A stretch of DNA of 64,000 nt, taken from DATAEK01 sp036258055. Its GTDB lineage: Bacteria > Acidobacteriota > Vicinamibacteria > Vicinamibacterales > 2-12-FULL-66-21. The position numbers and the translations under genes were made by a program. The notes beneath the pieces were generated by a model. The model saw only the letters and a list, made by a program, of their open reading frames with translations. It searched no databases and had not been told where the DNA came from. Where the stretch lies: NCBI GenBank assembly GCA_036258055.1, contig DATAEK010000140.1:3228-67227 (forward strand), in the 5' to 3' direction. Positions 45,369-53,382 of the stretch are shown piece after piece (the first letter of the stretch is position 1; every line of letters starts with the position of its first letter).

Positions 45369-45859
45369 TCGTCTAAATGTCGCGAAATGCGGTGCTTTCC
45401 GGAGGAACAATCGAAGCCAGGCTCGATGCGTACGCGGAAACTGCTCTAGAGCCGCGCGCTCGGACTTGAAGAAACTGTGCGGTCAATCAGTCAGCAGGGA
45501 TCCGTGCCCTGCCTTTGCTGATGGCTCAGCGTGCCGCATCAGAGCCGGGCTGATTGGATCCGGCTGGCGGCGCGGGTGTGGGTGTCGCCAGGCTGGTGGC
45601 GAGTGGTGAGCGTGGGTCACGAAAGAAGCGTGGGCATGTGGCATGGGCTCTGTCTTTCGTGACCCATGCTCGCGAATCGCCGCTCGCGCCAACGGCGCGG
45701 CGGGTCGATCCTGAGACCCGAGCCTTCTGACGTAATGTGATCATTCCCCTCAGATAAAGGTCTTTTCCCAGTTCGCGTCCTCCGTGCACTCCGCGCCTCC
45801 GTGTAGTACCCTCCGTTCACTCCGTCTCCTCCCGAGAACTCGAACACTGGAGCTCCCAT
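45369..45859. other. Gene-free interval with a long inverted repeat
   Basis: About 490 bp between the divergent PilV-like and M28 peptidase genes. I find no convincing gene. It contains an imperfect 16-bp inverted repeat: CGTGGGTCACGAAAGA at 45611-45626 and TCTTTCGTGACCCATG at 45653-45668, with a 26-nt loop and one G-T pair. The TGATCA at about 45739 and the sequence near 45760 gave no clear promoter. Confidence 0.6.
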
Positions 45860-47539
45860 ATGCGCGTCTCACCATTCGCACGTACAGTCGCAGCGCTGGT
45901 CCTTTGTCTCTCGGCGACGGTGGCGACGCAGGAACCGGTCGATCTGGCGGTGATCGATCGGATCAAAGAGGAAGCGTTCGCGCGGTCCGAGGTCATGGAA
46001 CACCTGCGGAACCTGACCGACGTGCACGGGCCGCGGCTCACCGGCTCACCGCAGTTCGAGGAAGCCGCGAAGTGGGCGGCCGACCGGCTGACGTCGTTCG
46101 GTCTCGCCAACGTGCACATCGAGCGCTGGGGACCGTTCGGCCGGAGTTGGTCGATCGACGAGTACTCGGCCGAACTCGTCGCGCCGCACTACATGCGGCT
46201 GGCGGCGATGCCGCTCGCCTGGAGTGCCTCGACAGCCGGCGTGATCAGCGGCGAGCCGCTCATCACGCCGATCGATCTCGGCTTTCTCGCCGGCTTCACG
46301 AAGCAAGCCGAGAACTTCGAGGCCTACCGCAAGCAATGGAGCGGAAAGCTCCGCGGCCGGATCGTGCTGCTGTCGCCGGCCACGCCCACGCCGCCGCGCG
46401 AGAAGCCACTCTTCTCGCGGCTGACCGACGCGGCGCTCGCGGAAATGACGCAGGCGCCAGAACCGACGGCGCTGTCACGCATCACGAAGCTCGACGATCT
46501 CGAGTGGCCGGACAAGCCAGACGAGGTCTTCAAGCTATTCATGTCGATGCCCGAGTCGTTCGTCGATCAGCTGATCGATCGCTATGACGCGCTGGCGGTC
46601 GAACGCTCACGCTTCTTCGCCGCCGAGGGCGTGGTGGCCATCGTGAACGGTGACGATCGGGCCCGAGAGGGGCTGCTGGCGGCCGAGGCCGCTGGGTCGT
46701 ATCGATCGCGCGATCCACTCGCGCCACCGACATTCGTGATCTCGGCGGAGCATTACGATCGCGTGGCCCGGCTCGTCGCTGACAAACAACCGGTCAAGCT
46801 CCGGCTCTCCTTGAAAACCACCGTTTCCGACAAAGACGTCGACGGCGGCAACATCGTCGGCGAAATACCCGGCGGCGCGCACAAGGACGAGATTGTCATG
46901 GTCGGCGCGCACTTCGACTCGTGGCATTCGGGCACGGGCGCAACCGACAACGGTGCGGGGAGTGCCGTGATGATCGAGGTCATGCGCATCCTGAAGACGC
47001 TGAACCTGAAGCTCGATCGCACCGTGCGCATCGCGCTCTGGGGTGGCGAAGAACAGGGGTTGCTCGGATCGCGCGAGTACGTCAAGGCGCACTTCGCCGA
47101 TCCCGACACGATGGCGTTGAAGCCCGAGCACGCGAAGCTGTCCGGCTACTTCAATCTCGACAACGGAAGCGGCAAGATTCGCGGCGTCTACCTGCAGGGA
47201 CACGAGGCCATGCGGCCGCTGTTCGAGCAGTGGCTCGCGCCGTTCCGGGATCTCGGCGTGACGACAATCACGATTCGCAACACCGGCGGCACGGATCATC
47301 TGTCGTTCACGCGCGTCGGTCTGCCCGGGTTCCAGTTCATCCAGGATCCGCTCGACTACGGCACGCTCACGCACCATACGAGCGCGGACACCCTGGATCA
47401 TGCCGTTCCGGCGGATCTGATGCAGGCGTCAGCCGTGATTGCAAGCGTGGTGTACGACGCCGCGAATCGCCCTGACCGGCTTCCGCGTCGTGAAATGCCG
47501 AAGGCGACGGCGGCGACGAAACCGAGCGGAAAGCACTGA
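45860..47539 (+). CDS. Exported M28-family zinc peptidase
   Basis: A 559-residue aminopeptidase/carboxypeptidase-like enzyme. It has a signal peptide (about 1-23, ending SATVATQ), a PA-type insert in the middle, then the M28 metal centre: VGAHFDSW (His), TDNGAGSAVM (bridging Asp), GGEEQGLLGS (catalytic and metal Glu), and a C-terminal His in THHTSADT. It digests peptides outside the cytoplasm. The start is ATG 45860 with GGAG seven nt upstream. It is monocistronic: the next gene is convergent. The Pro/Arg/Lys-rich tail after the domain is short. Confidence 0.9.
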   Translation: MRVSPFARTVAALVLCLSATVATQEPVDLAVIDRIKEEAFARSEVMEHLRNLTDVHGPRLTGSPQFEEAAKWAADRLTSFGLANVHIERWGPFGRSWSIDEYSAELVAPHYMRLAAMPLAWSASTAGVISGEPLITPIDLGFLAGFTKQAENFEAYRKQWSGKLRGRIVLLSPATPTPPREKPLFSRLTDAALAEMTQAPEPTALSRITKLDDLEWPDKPDEVFKLFMSMPESFVDQLIDRYDALAVERSRFFAAEGVVAIVNGDDRAREGLLAAEAAGSYRSRDPLAPPTFVISAEHYDRVARLVADKQPVKLRLSLKTTVSDKDVDGGNIVGEIPGGAHKDEIVMVGAHFDSWHSGTGATDNGAGSAVMIEVMRILKTLNLKLDRTVRIALWGGEEQGLLGSREYVKAHFADPDTMALKPEHAKLSGYFNLDNGSGKIRGVYLQGHEAMRPLFEQWLAPFRDLGVTTITIRNTGGTDHLSFTRVGLPGFQFIQDPLDYGTLTHHTSADTLDHAVPADLMQASAVIASVVYDAANRPDRLPRREMPKATAATKPSGKH

Positions 47540-47558
47540 CGCAATCGTCGCGTCTCGT

Positions 47559-48407
47559 TCATCGTCCCGAGCGTCCGCGCACGCTGGGATCGCCCGTTGG
47601 TGGCGGCGCCAGATCCGTCGCCGCGGGCGGACCGAGAATCTCGGTGAGGATCGGCTTCAACCCGTCAGCCCACACCTGGTACCCTTTGATCGTCGGGTGC
47701 AACTTGTCGCGCTCGTTCATCATGCCGTCGAACAACCGGCCGTCTTTGTCCGCGAGCTTGTCGTTCACGTCGAGATAGCGCACCGCCGTGCCGTCGGCCA
47801 ACGTGGCGAGATGGCGGTTGATTTCGAGGATTTCCGGCATGACCGCCATGTTGTCGTTGCGCGGGAAGATCGCCGTCAGGATGATGACGGCATTGGGCGC
47901 ACGAAGACGGCAGGCCGCGAGCAGCGCTGTGAGTCCGCGCGTGATGTCCGCGATCTTGGCGTCGCCGCCCGGCTCCATACCGACATTGTTGGTGCCGGCA
48001 AGGATCACGATGACCTTCGGGTTGACGCCGTCGAGCTCGCCGTGCTCGAGGCGCCACAGCATGTGCTGAATCCTGTCGGCGCCCCAACCGAAGTCGGCGG
48101 CGTTCCAGCCGAAGAAATTCGCCTTCCAATTCGCGAGGAGCTCAGGGTAATCGAGCGCGCCCCATCGTCGTGTGATCGAATCGCCGACGAAGTAGACGTC
48201 GATTCGCCCCTTCGTCCGCTTTTCCAGCAGCTCGGCGTGTGCGGTCATGGAGTTCTGATCGCTGCGCGGCTCCGGCCGGTCCGCCGGGCCGACCTGCGAT
48301 TGAGCGGGAGACTGCCGCGACAACGGCAGCGGGACGAACGCGGTGATGGGCGCGGTTGCGCAAAGAGCAGTCACGAGGGCTGAGGCGACTGTTCGCTTCA
48401 CGATCAT
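47559..48407 (-). CDS. Exported SGNH/GDSL-type hydrolase
   Basis: A 282-residue protein with a signal peptide (about 1-25) and the SGNH blocks: YFVGDSITRRWG (catalytic Ser), FGWGADRIQHMLWRLEHGEL, ILAGTNNVGME (Asn) and DKLHPTIKGYQVW (Asp/His). The layout resembles platelet-activating-factor acetylhydrolase-like esterases, which often remove acetyl groups from sugars. The ATG at 48407 is chosen since it begins the signal peptide; the frame continues upstream to 48572 without family residues. It is convergent with the M28 gene and divergent from the TIR gene. Confidence 0.85.
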   Translation of the reverse strand: MIVKRTVASALVTALCATAPITAFVPLPLSRQSPAQSQVGPADRPEPRSDQNSMTAHAELLEKRTKGRIDVYFVGDSITRRWGALDYPELLANWKANFFGWNAADFGWGADRIQHMLWRLEHGELDGVNPKVIVILAGTNNVGMEPGGDAKIADITRGLTALLAACRLRAPNAVIILTAIFPRNDNMAVMPEILEINRHLATLADGTAVRYLDVNDKLADKDGRLFDGMMNERDKLHPTIKGYQVWADGLKPILTEILGPPAATDLAPPPTGDPSVRGRSGR

Positions 48408-48531
48408 CTCCGAGGCCGCGACATGATATCGCGGCGATCGGGTTCGAATGGTTGAGCCGGCGGGCCGCCAAGTGTTCGCTTGCCACCCACGCAAGCGTTT
48501 GTCAGAGCAGGCACATTTTTCGGAAGCGGCC

Positions 48532-48560
48532 TTGACCGTGCGCGGTGACGCCGTTAGGCT
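48532..48560 (+). promoter_or_regulatory. Candidate promoter of the TIR/ATPase operon
   Basis: TTGACC at 48532-48537, a 17-bp spacer and TAGGCT at 48555-48560. A start near 48567 would give a 118-nt leader before ATG 48685, which has AAGAGG just upstream. The -10 is weak. Confidence 0.35.
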
Positions 48561-48684
48561 GCGCAGCAGCACGTCCCTGATCCTTTCACGGCCTTGCAGG
48601 ACTCGTCTGTCGGCGTTCTGCGGGTGTGGCAGAAGTCAGGACGCTTCTCCAGGGTACGAACACTCCGATCGCTAAGAGGTTGTC

Positions 48685-50232
48685 ATGCAGGCGGTCGCCA
48701 AGAGCACGCAGACCCGGACTGCGCGGGTCTTCCTCAGTTACAAGCGCCACGTCGAACCAGATCAGACGCTGGCCCAGCAGATGGTCGCCGGCCTCTCACA
48801 GGCAGGACACGCGGTTTTCATCGATCAGCGGCTCACCGTCGGACAAGCGTGGGCGCGCGAGATCGAGGCGCAAGTCCGTCAGTCCGACTACCTCATCGTC
48901 TTTCTCACCGCTGATTCGAGCCGGAGCGAGATGGTGCGCGGCGAGATCGAGATCGCGCGGCACCATGCGGCGGTGAACTCGCGTCCGCGCATTCTGCCGG
49001 TGCGTGTGGCCTTCGACGGTTCGCTTCCCTATCCGCTGAACGCGTATCTCGACAGCATCCAGTACGCGAGCTGGAGCAAGCCGGACGACACGCCGCGGCT
49101 GCTGCAGGAACTGCTCGCGGCAATTGGCGGCGAGACGCCGCCAGAAGCTCGCGCGATGCCGGCTGCGCCAGTCAGCGCCGGCAGTCAGCCGCCTGCGTAC
49201 GCAGCCGCGCTTCCGGTGCCGGGAGGCACGCTCGACATCGACGACCCGTGGTATCTGCCGAGGCCGACCGACGCGACGGCGCTCTCGGTCATCCGCGAGC
49301 CCGGGCAGACGATGACGATCAAAGGCCCGCGGCAGATGGGCAAGAGCTCACTGTTGATGCGCGCCGCGAAGGCCGCCCTCGATCTCGGCAAGAAGGTCGC
49401 GCTTCTCGACTTCCAGCTGGTCGACGACAAGTCGAAGGCGGATGCGGACGTGTTCTTCCGCCGGTTCGCCGCGTCGATCGCTGAGCAGTTCGAGCTGCCC
49501 GACACCGTCGACAAGCTGTGGGACACTGGTTACTCGAACCCCCAGAACTGCACCCGTTACGTCGAGCGTCAGATCCTGCAACCGCTCAGCGCGCCCTGCG
49601 TGATCGCGATCGACGAGACGGATTCGATCTTCCGCACCTCGTTCTCCGCCGATTTCTTCGCGATGTTCCGGAGCTGGCACGGCCTGCGCGCGCATCCGAC
49701 CCGTCGCAGCTGGAAAACGCTCGACATCATCCTCTCCACGTCAACCGAGCCGCAGTTCTTCATCGATCGGCCTCATGAATCGCCGTTCAACGTCGGTATC
49801 ACGCTGCTGCTCGAGGATTTTCAGGTCGATCAGGTCGGTCGCCTCAACGCGCTCCATCCCCGGCCGCTGGGCGACGCCGACATCACGCGCCTCTACGCGC
49901 TCATCGGCGGTCATCCCTACCTGACCCGGAAAGCCCTGTATCTCGTAGCGGGCAGCACACCAACCATCGGCATTGACGACCTCTTCGCGCACGCGACGGA
50001 AGACACCGGCCCCTTTGGCGATCACCTGCGCTACTATCTGCTGCGGCTGCAGCGGAGGCCGGAGCTCATCTCGGCGCTGCAGCAGACGATCGAAGGTCGG
50101 AGCGCCGGCGACGAGCTGCTCACGCTCCGCCTCGAAGGCGCAGGGCTGGTGCGGCGCGCCGGCAACAAGGTCGTTCCACGCTGCGAGCTGTACGCACGGT
50201 ACTTCCGGGAACGGCTGCATGAACCGATCTAA
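48685..50232 (+). CDS. TIR-domain protein fused to an AAA-like (STAND-type) ATPase
   Basis: A 515-residue protein. Residues 12-130 are a TIR domain: VFLSYKR (15-21), GQAWAREIE (53-61), LIVFLT (70-75) and MVRGEIEIA (83-91). E87 aligns with the catalytic glutamate of NAD-cleaving TIR proteins such as SARM1. After a Pro/Ala linker, an AAA_35-like ATPase (about 175-515) has Walker A GPRQMGKSS (214-222), Walker B VIAIDE (306-311), SPFNVG and GGHPYL (408-413). TIR plus a nucleotide-binding switch suggests signal-triggered NAD hydrolysis or scaffolding. The stop overlaps the next gene by 14 bp, and that gene carries a related ATPase. Confidence 0.87.
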   Translation: MQAVAKSTQTRTARVFLSYKRHVEPDQTLAQQMVAGLSQAGHAVFIDQRLTVGQAWAREIEAQVRQSDYLIVFLTADSSRSEMVRGEIEIARHHAAVNSRPRILPVRVAFDGSLPYPLNAYLDSIQYASWSKPDDTPRLLQELLAAIGGETPPEARAMPAAPVSAGSQPPAYAAALPVPGGTLDIDDPWYLPRPTDATALSVIREPGQTMTIKGPRQMGKSSLLMRAAKAALDLGKKVALLDFQLVDDKSKADADVFFRRFAASIAEQFELPDTVDKLWDTGYSNPQNCTRYVERQILQPLSAPCVIAIDETDSIFRTSFSADFFAMFRSWHGLRAHPTRRSWKTLDIILSTSTEPQFFIDRPHESPFNVGITLLLEDFQVDQVGRLNALHPRPLGDADITRLYALIGGHPYLTRKALYLVAGSTPTIGIDDLFAHATEDTGPFGDHLRYYLLRLQRRPELISALQQTIEGRSAGDELLTLRLEGAGLVRRAGNKVVPRCELYARYFRERLHEPI

Positions 50233-52093
50233 GGCGTTCGCCTTTGTCGCGGGCGGCACGGTACAGGCCGGCGGCGGCGTGTATCTGGAGCGTCTGGCCG
50301 ATCGCGAGCTCGTCGAACGCTGCCGCGCCGGAGACTTCACCTACATCCTCACGTCGCGCCAGATGGGCAAGTCGAGCCTGATGATCCGTACCGCCGAGCG
50401 GCTCGCGGAAGAGGGCGCGCTGCCGGTGATCATCGACCTCACCGAGTTCGGCGCGCAGACGACGGCGGAACAGTGGTACAAGGGGTTCCTCTTCGGCGTG
50501 CAGGATCAGCTCGGGCTGCGCACGCCGGCCGCGGCGTGGTGGGACACGCAGTCCGAGCACTCGTACGCGCTTCGCTTCACACGCTACCTTCGCGAGGTTG
50601 CGCTCGTCGAACGGACGGCGCGGGTCGTCATTTTCGTCGACGAGATCGACACGACCCTGCGGCTCGACTTCACCGACGATTTCTTCGCGGCCATCCGCTT
50701 CCTCTATCAGCATCGCGCCGCGGATCCAGTGCTGGAGCGCCTGTCGTTCGTGCTCATCGGCGTCGCCACGCCAGGCGACCTGATCAAAGACACCGCGCGG
50801 ACGCCATTCAACATCGGACACGGCATCGAGCTCACCGACTTCACGTTCGACGAAGCCTCGACGCTCGCCAGCCATCTCGCGCTGGCGGATCCCACCGGGC
50901 GCGATCTGATCGGGTGGATTCTCCGGTGGACGGGCGGCCATCCCTACCTGACCCTGCGGGTCGTCCGCTCGTTCGCCGAAGCGCCGCCGCCCGAGTGGAC
51001 CGACGCCGCGGTTGACGATCGCATCCAGTCGCTCTTTCTCCACGAAGGGGCGGACACCGACAGCAACCTGCAATTCGTGCGCGACATGCTCACGAAGAAG
51101 GCGTTCGATCGCGAGGCAGTCCTGCGCACCTACGAAAGAGTCCGTCGCGGTGAGCGCGTGCCGGATACCGAGCAGGATCAGGTCACCTCCTGGCTGAAGC
51201 TGTCGGGCGTCGTCGGCCGCGAGCACGGCGCGCTCCGCGTCCGGAACGCCATCTACGAGCGGGCGTTCGACGAACGCTGGACGCGCGATCACCTGCGGCT
51301 GAACGTGAACTGGCGCCGGCGCCTGACCCGCGTCGCGAGCGTGCTGCTGGTCCTGACGGTGCTCGTCACGATCCCGCTCGCGATCTACGCGTGGCGTCAG
51401 AAGAACGAAGCGCAATATCAGGCTCACCAGGCGCAGATCGAACGCGACCAGGCGACGCAGTTGCGCGCCGTCGCGGAAAACAGCCTCAGCGAACGGACGG
51501 CGGCACTCGAGTCGATGCAGGAGCTGGTCGCGGCGCTGCAGCGCGCGGACCCGAAGAACGCACCGGAAATTGCCGCGCAGGTCGAGCAGGCCCGCAAGGA
51601 GGCCCAACGCGAGTACGACGGCGTCATCGACAAGCTCCGCACGGAGCGCGACGAAGCGGTGCGAAAGCTGGGGACTGCCGGAGCCCGACCCTCGACCCCG
51701 CGTCAGGACGTGACGCAGGCGGCAAGCGATCCGCGCCGGGTGACCCCCGCGCCGCCAGCGCGCCCGAACCAGGACGAAGTGGATATCGTTCGCGTGATCC
51801 GTCAGTACGAGTTCGCGTACGCCGCAAGAAGCGTGGACGCGGTGCAGAGGGTACAAGTCCTGTCGCCGGCGGAGGCGAAGGCGCTTCGCGCGGCTTTTAC
51901 CGACGCCCTCGCCTATCGCATCACCCTGGACAAGCTGGACATCAACGTATCGCCTGACCGGCGTCAGGCCACGGTGACAGCCCAGATGTCCCAGGAGATC
52001 ACCACGCGGAGCAGGCGCCGGACGTCCACTTCTGTTCCCGTCATCAGCCTCGAAAAGCGTGGCGCGAGCTGGATGATCGTCGCTGTCCGCTGA
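50219..52093 (+). CDS. Membrane-anchored AAA-like ATPase with coiled coil and C-terminal domain
   Basis: A 624-residue protein coupled to the TIR gene. The N-terminal ATPase (1 to about 350) has Walker A TSRQMGKSS (45-53), Walker B VVIFVDEID (136-144), TPFNIG and GGHPYL (239-244), mirroring motif by motif the ATPase of the upstream TIR protein. A membrane helix lies at 372-391 and a coiled coil at about 393-475. A Pro-rich linker leads to a C-terminal alpha/beta domain (about 515-624), perhaps NTF2-like, which would lie outside the cytoplasm. Function is unknown. In frame it is open from 49973, but ATG 50219 is the first start with a ribosome site (GGGAACGG). Confidence 0.82.
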   Translation: MNRSKAFAFVAGGTVQAGGGVYLERLADRELVERCRAGDFTYILTSRQMGKSSLMIRTAERLAEEGALPVIIDLTEFGAQTTAEQWYKGFLFGVQDQLGLRTPAAAWWDTQSEHSYALRFTRYLREVALVERTARVVIFVDEIDTTLRLDFTDDFFAAIRFLYQHRAADPVLERLSFVLIGVATPGDLIKDTARTPFNIGHGIELTDFTFDEASTLASHLALADPTGRDLIGWILRWTGGHPYLTLRVVRSFAEAPPPEWTDAAVDDRIQSLFLHEGADTDSNLQFVRDMLTKKAFDREAVLRTYERVRRGERVPDTEQDQVTSWLKLSGVVGREHGALRVRNAIYERAFDERWTRDHLRLNVNWRRRLTRVASVLLVLTVLVTIPLAIYAWRQKNEAQYQAHQAQIERDQATQLRAVAENSLSERTAALESMQELVAALQRADPKNAPEIAAQVEQARKEAQREYDGVIDKLRTERDEAVRKLGTAGARPSTPRQDVTQAASDPRRVTPAPPARPNQDEVDIVRVIRQYEFAYAARSVDAVQRVQVLSPAEAKALRAAFTDALAYRITLDKLDINVSPDRRQATVTAQMSQEITTRSRRRTSTSVPVISLEKRGASWMIVAVR

Positions 52094-52249
52094 GGCTCCA
52101 AGGCCATCCTCAGGCCAGTTCCTCCGGCCTCCGGAGCCCTCCGGACCGCCGGCCTAACAGTTGAGCTTGAACTCGGCAGCGCGATCGTCGATCTTGATGA
52201 GGTCCCCCAACCCAGTCTCACGCAACGCTCGAGGTTGCCAGGAGTGTTT

Positions 52250-53359
52250 ATGCCCGCGTATTCGCTGCGGCTCGATCGACGGCCCCGAGCGAGCATTACG
52301 AGGCGGGATCTCGTCCCCGACCTCGTCATTGCGGCCGGTGCCGTTGCCATCACGGCTGTGGTCTACCTGGCCATCCTGCCGCTGCTCGGCGCCAAGCCAC
52401 CGCTGGTGCTCTTCACCGCCATGGCTGCTGCGCTGACGTCTTGGCGCGGCTTCGGCCCGGGCCTGCTCGCGAGCTCGCTCGGCACGACCGTGAGCAGCAC
52501 GCTCTTCATCCATCCGTTCCAGGGATTGGACGGCCGCAGTGAAAACGTGGGGATCGAAACGCTGGTGATGTTCACGGGCTCGTTGTTCGTGTGCTGGCTG
52601 GTATATCGGGGCAAGGCGGATCAGGAAAACGTCACCGCGGTCCACGATCGCCGCAACGACGCGCTGGCGTTCGTGTCACACGAGCTGCGCAATCCGCTCT
52701 CCAACGTACAGCTCGCGGCGGCGATGCTGGAGCGCGATGGGTCCGACGAAACGCGCCAGCGCGCGACGCGGCTGATTCAAGTGTCCGCGACGCGGCTCGG
52801 CAAGGTCATCGACGACCTCATCGACGTGACCCGGCTCGACTCGAACATCCTGCGCATCGATCGCAAGACGCTGCGCCTTCAGGACACGATTCTCGCCGCC
52901 GCCGACGCGGCGGGTCCGGCTATCGCGCAGCGACAGCAGTACTTCACGGTCGACGTCCCGGTTGATCCGCCGCTGTGGGTGGCAGGCGACGATGGACGGC
53001 TGCAGCAGGTGTTTGCGAATCTGCTGTCGAACGCGTATCGCTACTCGCCGGAAGGCGCGGAGATCTCGATCTCCGCGCGTCAGGACAACGGTCACGCGCT
53101 CGTCGTCGTCCGCGACACCGGCATCGGAATCCGGCGGGAAGTCCTCGAGCGGATCTTCGATCCGTTCGTCCGCGAAGCCGGGGGCGGCGTCGAAGGAATC
53201 GGAATCGGCCTGACCCTTGTCCGGAACCTCGTGACGCAGCACGGCGGGCAGGTCACCGCGCGCAGCGAAGGTCCCGGCCGCGGGAGCACATTCGTCGTCG
53301 AGCTCCCGCTCATCGAGGATCACGACGCGCGCCGCTCCTCTCGATCGAATCTCGACTGA
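52250..53359 (+). CDS. Orphan membrane sensor histidine kinase
   Basis: A 369-residue kinase. An N-terminal region with three to four membrane helices (about 25-118) resembles the KdpD-type DUF4118 sensor. A HisKA dimerisation domain follows, with phospho-acceptor H144 in LAFVSHELRNPLSNV. The HATPase domain has N-box FANLLSNAYRYSPEG, G1 VVRDTGIGI and G2 GIGIGLTL. There is no receiver domain in the protein and no response regulator next to it. It is 156 bp after the ATPase gene, so it may or may not be part of that operon. The start is ATG 52250 with GGAG five nt upstream. Confidence 0.9.
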   Translation: MPAYSLRLDRRPRASITRRDLVPDLVIAAGAVAITAVVYLAILPLLGAKPPLVLFTAMAAALTSWRGFGPGLLASSLGTTVSSTLFIHPFQGLDGRSENVGIETLVMFTGSLFVCWLVYRGKADQENVTAVHDRRNDALAFVSHELRNPLSNVQLAAAMLERDGSDETRQRATRLIQVSATRLGKVIDDLIDVTRLDSNILRIDRKTLRLQDTILAAADAAGPAIAQRQQYFTVDVPVDPPLWVAGDDGRLQQVFANLLSNAYRYSPEGAEISISARQDNGHALVVVRDTGIGIRREVLERIFDPFVREAGGGVEGIGIGLTLVRNLVTQHGGQVTARSEGPGRGSTFVVELPLIEDHDARRSSRSNLD

Positions 53360-53382
53360 CGCGGTCCGGACGTCAGTGTCCG

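Noticed and set aside
48685..53359. Mobile-island boundaries around the TIR/ATPase genes
   Set aside because: No integrase, tRNA, direct-repeat ends or obvious base-composition change are visible around the locus.
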